From: JAVKFF01 sp040226215
GTDB taxonomy: Bacteria > Pseudomonadota > Alphaproteobacteria > DSM-16000 > Inquilinaceae
NCBI GenBank assembly: GCA_040226215.1
Contig: JAVKFF010000209.1
Span: 1 to 6,422, forward strand
DNA: 6,422 nucleotides
Direction of reading: 5' to 3'
Part shown: positions 1-6,327 of the stretch, one piece after another
How the letters are laid out: each line of letters begins with the position of its first letter
Numbering within the stretch: position 1 is the first letter of the stretch
Made by a program: the position numbers and the translations under genes
Notes under the pieces: model-generated
What the model was told of the DNA's origin: nothing
The model's database searches: none
What the model saw: only the letters and a program-made list of their open reading frames with translations

Positions 1-102
1 CTCCGGCGGCACCCAGCGGGCGCCGGGCACGCCACCGCGCAGCATGGCCAGCCGGTCGCGCACCGGTTCGGGCAGGTCGACGGCGATGAAGACACGGGGC
101 AT
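1..102 (-). CDS. thpR: RNA 2',3'-cyclic phosphodiesterase (ThpR/LigT family), N-terminal part only
   Basis: Reading leftward from an ATG at 102, the first 34 codons are open to the window edge. The protein begins MPRVFIAVDLPEPVRDRL and continues to …PGARWVPPE. This is the classic start of the 2H phosphoesterase family once called 2'-5' RNA ligase: a first beta strand (FIAVDLP), a helix, then the GARWVPPEN-type segment that precedes the first HxTx motif. Both catalytic HxTx motifs would lie beyond the window, so activity cannot be judged here. Family members hydrolyse 2',3'-cyclic phosphate ends of RNA and are soluble cytoplasmic proteins of about 180 residues. GGAG lies 6 nt before the ATG. 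The gene starts 39 bp after the aldo/keto reductase stop on the same strand, so co-transcription is likely. Confidence 0.85.
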   Translation of the reverse strand, partial: MPRVFIAVDLPEPVRDRLAMLRGGVPGARWVPPE

Positions 103-141
103 GGCGGCTCCGGCCGGCCCGCGACGCCTACCGGCAGCAGG

Positions 142-1182
142 TCACGGGCAGGGATAGGTGTAGCGCTTGTGGACGGCCTCCAGCTCCGCGATCACCTCAT
201 CCGACAGCGTCACCTCGCGGGCGGCGATGTCGGTCCTCAACTGGTCCATCGAGGTGGCGCCGATGATCGTCGAGGTGACGAAGGGCTGCCGCGCCACGAA
301 GGCGATGGCCATCTGGCAGACGTCGAGGCCGTGCCGGGCGGCGACGTCCATGTAGGCCCTGACCGCCGCGTCGGCGTTGGGCGTGTCGTAGCGCGACGTG
401 CGCCCGTCCATCTCGCGACGGGTGCCCGGCGGCACCCTGCCGTCGAGATACTTGCCCGACAGCGTGCCGGCGGCCAGCGGCGCGTAGGCCAGAAGGCCGA
501 CATCCTCGCGCCAGGCGATCTCCGCCAGGGTCGCCTCGAAGGAACGGTTGAGCAGGTTGTAGGCGTTCTGCACAGAGACTACGCGGGGCAGGTTCTCCCG
601 CTCGGCGGCGCGCAGGAAGGCCATGACGCCCCACGGCCCCTCGTTGGAGAGGCCGACATGGCGGATCTTGCCCTCGTCGACCAGCCGCTTCAGTGCGCCC
701 AGGGTCTCCTCCGGCGCGATGAAGTCCTCGTCCGGGTCCGGCGACCAGCCGAGCTGGCCGAAGATCGCCGCCCGGCGGTTGGGCCAGTGCAGCTGGTAGA
801 GATCGATGACGTCGGTCTGGAGCCGCGTCAGCGAGCCCTCCACGGCGGCGCGGATATTGGGCTCGTCCAGCCGGTTTCTGCCCTCGCGCACCCAGTGGGA
901 GCCGCGCGCCGGGCCGATGATCTTGCTGGCCAGGAAGACGCGGTCGCGGGTGCCGCGGCTGGCGAACCAGTTGCCGATGATGGCCTCGGTGCGGAAGGTG
1001 TGCTCCGGGCTCGGCGGCACGGCGTACATCTCGGCGGTGTCGAAGAAGGTGATGCCCTGGTCGAGGGCGTAGTCCATCTGCTCGTGGCCCTCGGCCTCGG
1101 TGTTCTGCGAACCCCAGGTCATGGTGCCGAGGCAGATCGAGGTGACCTCGATATCGGTGCGGCCGAGACGGCGGGTCTCCAT
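142..1182 (-). CDS. tas: Aldo/keto reductase, Tas family
   Basis: This is a 346-residue NADP(H)-dependent aldo/keto reductase, the same length as E. coli Tas and recognisably similar along its whole length (GLGTMT-type N-terminus, DTAEMY-VPP-PE, DLYQLHWP, LLNRSFE, C-terminal YTYPCP). The fold is a soluble cytoplasmic (beta/alpha)8 barrel. The catalytic tetrad is visible as Asp48, Tyr53, Lys87 and His132. The cofactor-binding end is intact, with IIGATSMDQL at about 306-315. The physiological substrate of Tas-type enzymes is not settled; small aldehydes and ketones are typical in the family. The ATG at 1182 is chosen because the family normally starts with a short strand just before GLGTM, and a GGAG lies 10 nt upstream. 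It sits 86 bp downstream of the esterase stop and 39 bp upstream of thpR, all on one strand. Nothing about it looks broken or foreign. Confidence 0.93.
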   Translation of the reverse strand: METRRLGRTDIEVTSICLGTMTWGSQNTEAEGHEQMDYALDQGITFFDTAEMYAVPPSPEHTFRTEAIIGNWFASRGTRDRVFLASKIIGPARGSHWVREGRNRLDEPNIRAAVEGSLTRLQTDVIDLYQLHWPNRRAAIFGQLGWSPDPDEDFIAPEETLGALKRLVDEGKIRHVGLSNEGPWGVMAFLRAAERENLPRVVSVQNAYNLLNRSFEATLAEIAWREDVGLLAYAPLAAGTLSGKYLDGRVPPGTRREMDGRTSRYDTPNADAAVRAYMDVAARHGLDVCQMAIAFVARQPFVTSTIIGATSMDQLRTDIAAREVTLSDEVIAELEAVHKRYTYPCP

Positions 1183-1214
1183 GGGCGGCGGTCTCCGGTG
1201 GATCGGGATGGGGG

Positions 1215-1243
1215 GCGGCGCGGCGGATGCTGGTCCGCGCCGC
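1215..1243 (-). terminator. GC-rich hairpin between esterase and aldo/keto reductase genes
   Basis: A perfect 9-bp inverted repeat (GCGGCGCGG at 1215-1223 with CCGCGCCGC at 1235-1243, 11-nt loop) starts about 25 nt after the esterase stop codon. There is no U-tract after it on the minus strand, so it is not a textbook intrinsic terminator. It could be a weak terminator, an mRNA 3'-end stabiliser, or chance pairing in very GC-rich DNA. Confidence 0.3.
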
Positions 1244-1268
1244 GAGGGACGGGCCTGAGGGAATAGCG

Positions 1269-1925
1269 CTAAGTGGCGGGTTCCGCCAACCCCTCGGCTG
1301 CCAGCCAGTCGACGATCACCGGCGCGATGCGCTCGACGATCGCCGCCACGCCGGCGGCATTGGGGTGCAGGCCGTCGGACTGGTTCAGCGCCGGATCGCC
1401 GGCGACGCCGTCGAGGAAGAAGGGATAGAGCGGCACTTCGTGGCGCTCTGCCAGGGCCGGATAGATGGCGTCGAACTCGGCCTGGTAGCCGGCCCCCCAG
1501 CTCGGGCTGGCCAGCATGCCGGCGAGCAGCACCGGCAGATCCTCCTCCCCGGTCAGGCGCTCCAGCATGGCGTCGAGATTGACCTCCGCCTGGGCCGGGT
1601 CGAGCCCGCGCAGCATGTCGTTGGCGCCCAGTTCGATGATCACCGCGTCGGGCGCATCGGCCAGCGCCCAGTCGAGACGGGCCCGCCCGCCGGCCGTGGT
1701 GTCGCCGGAGACGCCGTGGTTCAGCACCGCGACGTCTAGTCCGGCCTCGCCCAGCGCCGCCTCGAGCTGGCTGGTGAAGCCGTCCTCAGGCGGCAGGCCG
1801 TAGCCCGCGGTCAGGCTGTCGCCCAGCATCATCAGCCGAACCGGTTCAGCCCAGGCCGGCGTCGCCATGGCGGCGAGCGCCGCGCCCAGCGCCGGCAGCA
1901 GGGCGAGCGGCCGGAATCTGTAAAT
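1269..1925 (-). CDS. tesA: Secreted SGNH-family arylesterase / thioesterase I-lysophospholipase (TesA-like)
   Basis: This is a GDSL/SGNH hydrolase of about 200 mature residues that hydrolyses acyl esters and thioesters, most likely in the periplasm. Counting from the internal ATG at 1868, block I is GDSLTAGYGLP with nucleophile Ser18; block II is NHGVSGDTTAGGRARLDW with the conserved Gly; block III is ELGANDMLRGL with Asn83; block V is DGLHPN with Asp165 and His168. All four catalytic blocks are intact. Upstream of 1868 the same frame encodes a good signal peptide: YRFR, a Leu/Ala-rich core, then ATPAWA before EPVRLM, with cleavage probably after AWA. Including it puts the start at an ATT codon (1925), since no ATG, GTG or TTG lies close by. 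GTG at 2000 or ATG at 1868 are the conventional alternatives. The gene is divergent from the ABC ATPase/permease pair, as tesA is from ybbA-ybbP in E. coli. The function is well supported; the start is not. Confidence 0.88.
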   Translation of the reverse strand: MYRFRPLALLPALGAALAAMATPAWAEPVRLMMLGDSLTAGYGLPPEDGFTSQLEAALGEAGLDVAVLNHGVSGDTTAGGRARLDWALADAPDAVIIELGANDMLRGLDPAQAEVNLDAMLERLTGEEDLPVLLAGMLASPSWGAGYQAEFDAIYPALAERHEVPLYPFFLDGVAGDPALNQSDGLHPNAAGVAAIVERIAPVIVDWLAAEGLAEPAT

Positions 1926-2109
1926 TGTTGTAAGCGCGCTCTGGACATTCGCGGCACAACGGCCATGTGAAGCCCGGTCGCCCGGCGCGTCGCCAGTCAC
2001 CGCGCCGCCGGGCCGGGGAGATTCAGCCGGCACACCGCACGGATCCGCCTCGCGATCGACCGATCGGTCGCGCGGGCACAAGAGATGAACGGCAGGGGAT
2101 TGGGTAGGC
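1926..2109. promoter_or_regulatory. Divergent intergenic region, esterase versus ABC operon
   Basis: About 180 bp separate the presumed esterase start from the ABC ATPase start, so promoters for both directions must lie here. I could not find a convincing -35/-10 pair in either direction. The edge next to the esterase (1919-1933) is unusually AT-rich for this DNA, with 12 of 15 bases A or T, which fits a translation or transcription start region. The part near the ABC gene holds the palindrome listed separately, and AGGGGA at 2094-2099 is a plausible ribosome binding site 10 nt before the ATG at 2110. Confidence 0.5.
2057..2070. promoter_or_regulatory. Perfect 14-bp palindrome, candidate operator upstream of the ABC operon
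   Basis: CGACCGATCGGTCG reads the same on both strands. CGCG flanks both sides (2051-2054 and 2071-2074), extending the symmetry if two bases (2055-2056) are bulged. It lies 40 bp before the ABC ATPase ATG, where a repressor could act. The GACCG-ATC-GGTC shape resembles operators bound by TetR-type dimers, but no regulator gene is in the window. A hairpin in the 5' leader is the other reading. Confidence 0.35.
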
Positions 2110-2844
2110 ATGGGCGAGGCGTCCAACGCTGCGGGCGAGAGTATCCGTCTCGATGACGTGCATCTTGAAGTGGCGAGCGCCGCCGGCCGCGTCAACATCC
2201 TGAGGGGCATCGACCTCACGGTCGGCACCGGCGAGCGCATCGCCGTCGTCGGGCCCTCGGGCTCGGGCAAGTCCACCATGATGATGGTGATCGGCGGCCT
2301 GGAGGCGCCGACCTCCGGCGCGGTCACGGTTGCCGGCCACGACCTGGCGCGCATGGGCGAGGACGCGCTCGCGCGCTTCCGCCGAGCCCATGTCGGCATC
2401 GTCTTCCAGAACTTCCACCTGGTGCCGACCATGACGGCGCTGGAGAACGTGGCCGTGCCGCTGGAACTGGCGCGGCGCGGCGATGCCTTCGAGGCGGCGG
2501 CGGCGGCGCTCGAGTCCGTCGGCCTCGGCCACCGGCTCAGCCACTATCCGGCCCAGCTCTCCGGCGGCGAGCAGCAGCGCTGCGCGCTCGCCCGCGCCTT
2601 CGCGCCGGAGCCCACGATCGTGCTGGCCGACGAGCCGACCGGCAATCTCGACGTCGAGACCGGCGAGCAGATCATCGCGCTGATGTTCGATCTGGCGCGC
2701 CGGCGCGGCACCACCTTCGTGCTGATCACCCACGACCGCTCGCTCGCCCGGCGCTGCGACCGCATCGTCCGGCTGGTCGACGGCCGGATCATCGACGCCG
2801 ACGCCCCGGCCGAAACGGCGGCCGACCGCGCGGCGGCCGAGTAG
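2110..2844 (+). CDS. ybbA: ABC transporter ATP-binding protein, YbbA/LolD/MacB-type
   Basis: This is a 244-residue cytoplasmic ATPase that powers the permease encoded 5 bp downstream. All ABC motifs are present: Walker A GPSGSGKST (48-56), Q-loop Gln100 in VFQNFHLVPTMTALENV, signature LSGGEQQR (150-157), Walker B IVLADEP (170-176) with catalytic Glu175, D-loop GNLD (178-181), and switch His208 in LITHD. The FHLVPTLTALENV and DEPTGNLD wording is typical of the MacB/LolD/FtsE group, whose members drive conformational work on the periplasmic side rather than simple import. The ATG start gives a short N-terminal lead before the first strand (IRLDDVHLEV). The C-terminal tail after residue 228 is Ala/Asp/Glu-rich and likely disordered. 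Position beside an FtsX-type permease and opposite a TesA-like hydrolase supports the YbbA assignment. Confidence 0.93.
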   Translation: MGEASNAAGESIRLDDVHLEVASAAGRVNILRGIDLTVGTGERIAVVGPSGSGKSTMMMVIGGLEAPTSGAVTVAGHDLARMGEDALARFRRAHVGIVFQNFHLVPTMTALENVAVPLELARRGDAFEAAAAALESVGLGHRLSHYPAQLSGGEQQRCALARAFAPEPTIVLADEPTGNLDVETGEQIIALMFDLARRRGTTFVLITHDRSLARRCDRIVRLVDGRIIDADAPAETAADRAAAE

Positions 2845-2849
2845 GCGCC

Positions 2850-5363
2850 GTGTCGGCGACCGTCCTCGCCTGGGCGCGCCGGGAGCTGCGCACCGGCCTG
2901 AAGGGCTTCGGCATCTTCCTTGCCTGCCTGGTCATCGGCGTCGGCGCCATCGCCACCGTGACGTCGCTGAAGAGCGGGATCGACGCGTCGCTGCGCGATG
3001 ACGGCCGGGCCATCCTGGGTGGCGATCTGGAGGCACGCCTGGCGCTGCGTCCGGCCAGCGAGGCCGAGATCGCCAGCATGGCGAGGCTCGGCACCGTGTC
3101 GGCGATCGCCCGGGCGCGCGGCATGGTCGAGGCGGCGAACGACCGCATCGGCCGGGTCGAGGTACAAGCGGTCGACGACACCTATCCGCTCTACGGCGAA
3201 CTGCGCCTGGAGACCGGGCTGGCGCTCGATGACGCCATCGCCGAGGTCGACGGCCGGCACGGCGCCGTGGTGGCGCCGAGCCTGCTCGACCAGCTCGACA
3301 TCGCGATCGGCGACACGATCGCGCTGGGCGAGGAGACGCTGCAGGTGCGCGACGTCATCGCCTTCGAGCCCGACGCCGCCTCCCAGGGCCTGCTGGCCGG
3401 CGCCCGGGTGATCGTCAGCCATGCGGCGTTCGAGGAGACCGGGCTGATCCAGCCGGGCTCGCTGATCTACTGGCACTATCGCCTGCGCCTGTCCGACGGC
3501 GATGCCAGCGCGGCGATGACCGCGCTGAACCAGGCGAATCCGGAGGCCGGCTGGCGCCTGCGCGACTACACCGAGGCCGCGCCGCAGGTGCAGCGGGTGA
3601 TCGACCGGCTCGGCGTCTTCATGGTGCTGGTCGGCCTGACGGCACTGCTGGTCGGCGGGCTTGGCGTCGGCAATGCCGTGCGCGCCTTCATCGAGGGCCG
3701 GCTCGCCACCATCGCCACGCTGAAATGCCTCGGCGCCACCGGTGCGACCATCTTCGCCCTCTACCTGGTCCAGATCGGCGTGCTGGCGCTGCTCGGCGTG
3801 GTGGCGGGGCTGGCGCTGGGCGCGATCCTGATGATCGCCGGGTCCGGCCTGCTCTCGGGCGTCCTGCCGCTGGAGATCAGCGTCGGCATCTATCCCGGCG
3901 CGCTGACGCTCGCCGCCGTCTTCGGCGCGCTCACCGCGCTCGCCTTCTCGCTCTGGCCGCTGTCCCTGGCGCGTCAGCTCAAGGCCTCCACGCTGTTCCG
4001 CGCCGCGGTGATGCCGCCGGGCGGCCGGCCACGCGCCGCCGACCTGGTGGCCATCGGCGCCATCGCCGCCCTTCTGGCCGGTCTCGCCATCGCCACCGCC
4101 GACCGGCCGGATTTCGCCGCCTGGTTCGTGGCCGGGGCGATCGGCGCCTTCGTCGTGTTCCGGCTGATCGCCGAGGGGCTGATCCGGCTGATCAAGCGGC
4201 TGCCGCGGCCGCGCCGCCCCGATCTTCGCCTGGCGCTGTCCAGCCTGTCGCGGCCGGGCACGCCGACGCCGATGATCCTCCTGTCGCTCGGCATCGGCCT
4301 GACCGTGCTGGTCGCCATCGCCCTGATCGAGGGCAATATGAGCCGGCAGGTCGACCAGGTGCGCCCGGCCGACGCGCCGGACGTCTTCCTGATCGACATC
4401 CAGCGCGACCAGGAGCAGCGCCTGCGCGAGATCGTCGCCGAGACCCCCGGGGTCGAGGATCTGGTGATGGTGCCGTCGCTGCGCGGCCAGATCACCGCCT
4501 TCAACGGCATCCCGGCCCGCCAGGCCATCGTCGCGCCCGAGGAGGACTGGGTGATCTCCGGCGACCGCGGCGTCACCTACGAGGCCCAGCCGGCGCTCGA
4601 CCGCTACACCATCATCGCCGGGGAATGGTGGCCGGCCGACTATGACGGCCCGCCGCTGATCTCGATCTACGAGGACATCGCGCGGGCCTTCGGCGCCGAG
4701 ATCGGCGATCGCCTGACGGTCAACATCCTCGGCCGCGACATCGAGGCGGAGATCGCCTCCATCCGCGACATCGAGTGGCAGAACGGCACGGTCAACTTCA
4801 CTATGGTGTTCTCGCCCAACCCGCTCGCCGCCGCGCCGCACACCTCGATGGCCACGGTGCGAACCACGACGCAGGGCGACGCGCTGTTCGAGCGCGCGAT
4901 CTACGACGCCTTCCCCAACGTCACCACCATCCGGGTGCGCGACATCCTGGCCTCGGTGGAGGAACTCCTGGGCCAGCTCAGCGCGGCCATCCGCGTGGTC
5001 GCCGCGGTCACCCTGGTGGCCGGCACGCTGGTGCTCGGCGGCGCCATGGCGGCGGGCCACAAGCGGCGCACCTACGACGCGGTGATCTTCAAGGTGCTGG
5101 GCGCGGCGCGCTGGGACGTGGTGCGCGCCTTCCTCGTGGAATACGGCCTGCTCGGCCTGCTGGCGGCCGCCATCGCCGCGGTGATCGGCACCGCCGCCGC
5201 CTGGGGTGTCATCACCTTCGTCATGGAGGCCGACTGGTACTGGCTCGCCTGGCCGATCGCCTCGACGCTCGCCATCGCGCTGCTGATCACGCTGACGCTG
5301 GGCATGGTTGGAACCTGGCGCGCGCTGGGCACCAAGGCGGCGCCACTGCTCCGGAACGAGTGA
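2850..5363 (+). CDS. ybbP: ABC transporter permease with two FtsX domains, YbbP-like
   Basis: This 837-residue inner-membrane permease partners the ATPase just upstream. The start is GTG at 2850, five bases after the ATPase stop; there is no strong ribosome binding site, so translational coupling is likely. Predicted layout: helix 1 at about 19-38; a large periplasmic domain at about 40-250; helices at about 254-280, 300-330 and 348-374 forming the first FtsX unit; a central pair at about 398-416 and 422-445; a helix at about 474-494; a second periplasmic domain at about 497-706; and helices at about 708-735, 762-790 and 796-822 forming the second FtsX unit. This ten-helix, two-repeat plan matches YbbP-type permeases (E. 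coli YbbP is about 800 residues). LATIATLKCLGATGATIF (285-302) and DAVIFKVLGAARWDVVRAF (743-761) are the paired cytoplasmic coupling segments. No break or frameshift was seen. The substrate is unknown; a lipid or other hydrophobic molecule shared with the hydrolase is inferred. Confidence 0.92.
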   Translation: MSATVLAWARRELRTGLKGFGIFLACLVIGVGAIATVTSLKSGIDASLRDDGRAILGGDLEARLALRPASEAEIASMARLGTVSAIARARGMVEAANDRIGRVEVQAVDDTYPLYGELRLETGLALDDAIAEVDGRHGAVVAPSLLDQLDIAIGDTIALGEETLQVRDVIAFEPDAASQGLLAGARVIVSHAAFEETGLIQPGSLIYWHYRLRLSDGDASAAMTALNQANPEAGWRLRDYTEAAPQVQRVIDRLGVFMVLVGLTALLVGGLGVGNAVRAFIEGRLATIATLKCLGATGATIFALYLVQIGVLALLGVVAGLALGAILMIAGSGLLSGVLPLEISVGIYPGALTLAAVFGALTALAFSLWPLSLARQLKASTLFRAAVMPPGGRPRAADLVAIGAIAALLAGLAIATADRPDFAAWFVAGAIGAFVVFRLIAEGLIRLIKRLPRPRRPDLRLALSSLSRPGTPTPMILLSLGIGLTVLVAIALIEGNMSRQVDQVRPADAPDVFLIDIQRDQEQRLREIVAETPGVEDLVMVPSLRGQITAFNGIPARQAIVAPEEDWVISGDRGVTYEAQPALDRYTIIAGEWWPADYDGPPLISIYEDIARAFGAEIGDRLTVNILGRDIEAEIASIRDIEWQNGTVNFTMVFSPNPLAAAPHTSMATVRTTTQGDALFERAIYDAFPNVTTIRVRDILASVEELLGQLSAAIRVVAAVTLVAGTLVLGGAMAAGHKRRTYDAVIFKVLGAARWDVVRAFLVEYGLLGLLAAAIAAVIGTAAAWGVITFVMEADWYWLAWPIASTLAIALLITLTLGMVGTWRALGTKAAPLLRNE

Positions 5364-5419
5364 CCGCGCCCACAAAGGGCCGCCGATGTCGATTCCGCCT
5401 CGCTAAGCGCCGAATTTCG

Positions 5420-5448
5420 TTGAATCATTCGACGGCTTTCCCAATATT
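5420..5448 (+). promoter_or_regulatory. Candidate sigma-70-type promoter for the Bax-inhibitor-1 gene
   Basis: TTGAAT (5420-5425) and AATATT (5443-5448) are 17 bp apart, each matching 4 of 6 consensus bases. They sit in a locally AT-rich stretch between the permease stop and the next gene. Transcription would begin near 5455, leaving a leader of about 55 nt. This suggests the downstream gene is expressed independently of the ABC operon. Confidence 0.45.
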
Positions 5449-5511
5449 GATGCCGGATTGGGGGATGGACCCCTCGGACGCATTCACGGGTTTCTCAAAA
5501 AGGGGATGACG

Positions 5512-6288
5512 ATGGCCTTGGGACGAAACAGCGGTTTCGGTCGTCGCCAGCAGCAATGGGCGGTTACGGCGAACAGCCGTGTCAATACGATGGACGACGC
5601 GGCGGTCGACGAGGGCCTCCGCGCGTACATGCTGCGGGTTTACAGCTATATGGCGGGCGGCCTCGCGCTGGCCGGCGCGGTGTGCCTGTTCCTCGCGTCG
5701 CAGCCGCAGCTCGTGATCGGCATGATCAACAGCGGCTTCTACCTGATCTTCTTCATCGCCTGGATCATCTTCAGCTTCATCGCCCCGCGGATGATGATGA
5801 CGAAATCCGTGGCGACGGCGCAGATCGTCTTCTGGATCGACGCCGCCCTCTGGGGCGTGGCGATCGCGCCGACGATCACCGCCTTCCTGCTTGACCCGAC
5901 CATGGTGTCGACGATCGCGCGGGCGTTCTTCATCACCGCCGCCATGTTCGCCGGCCTCAGCCTCTACGGCTACACCACCAAGCGGAATTTGGGTCCGATC
6001 GCCGCCTTCGCCATGATGGCGATCATCGGCGTGCTGCTGGTGATGATCGTCAACATGATCTTCTTCCAGGATACCGGCCTGCACCTGTTGATCAGCTTCG
6101 CGGTGGTCGGCCTGTTCTCGATCATGACGGCGTTCCAGACGCAGCAGATCAAGGAGATGTACTACGCCACGACCAGCGACGACGACGTCACCCGCTTCGC
6201 GGTGTTCGGCGCCAGCCAGCTGATCGGCTCGTTCATCATCCTGTTCCTCTACATCCTGCAGATCCTCGCCGCCCTGCGCGGAGAGTAG
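5512..6288 (+). CDS. Bax inhibitor-1/YccA family integral membrane protein, lacking the Asp-Asp pair
   Basis: This is a 258-residue inner-membrane protein of the Bax-inhibitor-1 (TMBIM) family. A basic cytoplasmic N-terminus (RRQQQ, 11-15) is followed by GLRAYMLRVYSYMAGGLAL (35-53), a family hallmark, and about seven helices: 44-64, 70-91, 101-124, 133-154, 160-182, 188-207 and 228-254. FAGLSLYGYTTKRNLG (146-161) is the central family motif. BI-1 proteins such as Bacillus YetJ leak Ca2+ in a pH-dependent way through a pair of aspartates, one in a YD-x-x-Q motif before helix 7 and one in LYLDFINLF. Here the first motif reads AFQTQQIK (Gln209) and the second LIGSFIILF (Ser240), so both aspartates are absent. 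The start at 5512 is chosen over ATG 5506 because AGGGG (5501-5505) gives 6-nt spacing to 5512 but touches 5506. Family membership is secure; conserved channel function is doubtful. Confidence 0.92.
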   Translation: MALGRNSGFGRRQQQWAVTANSRVNTMDDAAVDEGLRAYMLRVYSYMAGGLALAGAVCLFLASQPQLVIGMINSGFYLIFFIAWIIFSFIAPRMMMTKSVATAQIVFWIDAALWGVAIAPTITAFLLDPTMVSTIARAFFITAAMFAGLSLYGYTTKRNLGPIAAFAMMAIIGVLLVMIVNMIFFQDTGLHLLISFAVVGLFSIMTAFQTQQIKEMYYATTSDDDVTRFAVFGASQLIGSFIILFLYILQILAALRGE

Positions 6289-6303
6289 TCGGCAGCAGCG
6301 CTC

Positions 6304-6327
6304 GGCCGGCCCCTCCGGGGACCGGCC
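6304..6327 (+). terminator. Hairpin after the Bax-inhibitor-1 gene, possible terminator
   Basis: Sixteen bases after the stop codon, GGCCGGCCCC (6304-6313) pairs with GGGGACCGGCC (6317-6327) around a 3-nt loop: ten base pairs with one bulged A. No T-run follows, so an intrinsic terminator is only possible; GC-rich species often use such hairpins with weak or absent U-tracts. Confidence 0.4.

Noticed and set aside
169..1266. A 365-codon plus-strand frame over the aldo/keto reductase
   Set aside because: It is composed of Arg/Gly/Ala/Val/Asp-rich low-complexity sequence with no motif, while the minus strand holds an intact Tas-type enzyme with its full catalytic tetrad.
1926..2432. Upstream extension of the esterase frame to an ATG at 2432
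   Set aside because: The added residues overlap the ABC ATPase gene antisense, show no homology, and would bury an obvious signal peptide inside the protein.
3725..4645. A 306-codon plus-strand frame inside the permease gene
   Set aside because: It is an out-of-frame shadow, Arg/Gly/Ala/Pro-rich, with no ribosome binding site or motif; the permease frame runs through it without a break.
2544..5375. A 943-codon open frame antisense to the ABC ATPase and permease
   Set aside because: It mirrors the permease with a residue mix (His, Gln, Arg, Asp, Gly) typical of the antisense of GC-rich genes. It shows no domain, and the sense strand encodes a complete, recognisable protein.
5458..5511. TTG start at 5458 or ATG at 5506 for the Bax-inhibitor-1 protein
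   Set aside because: The AGGGG ribosome binding site at 5501-5505 would lie inside or directly against these starts. The ATG at 5512 has correct spacing and gives a family-like N-terminus.
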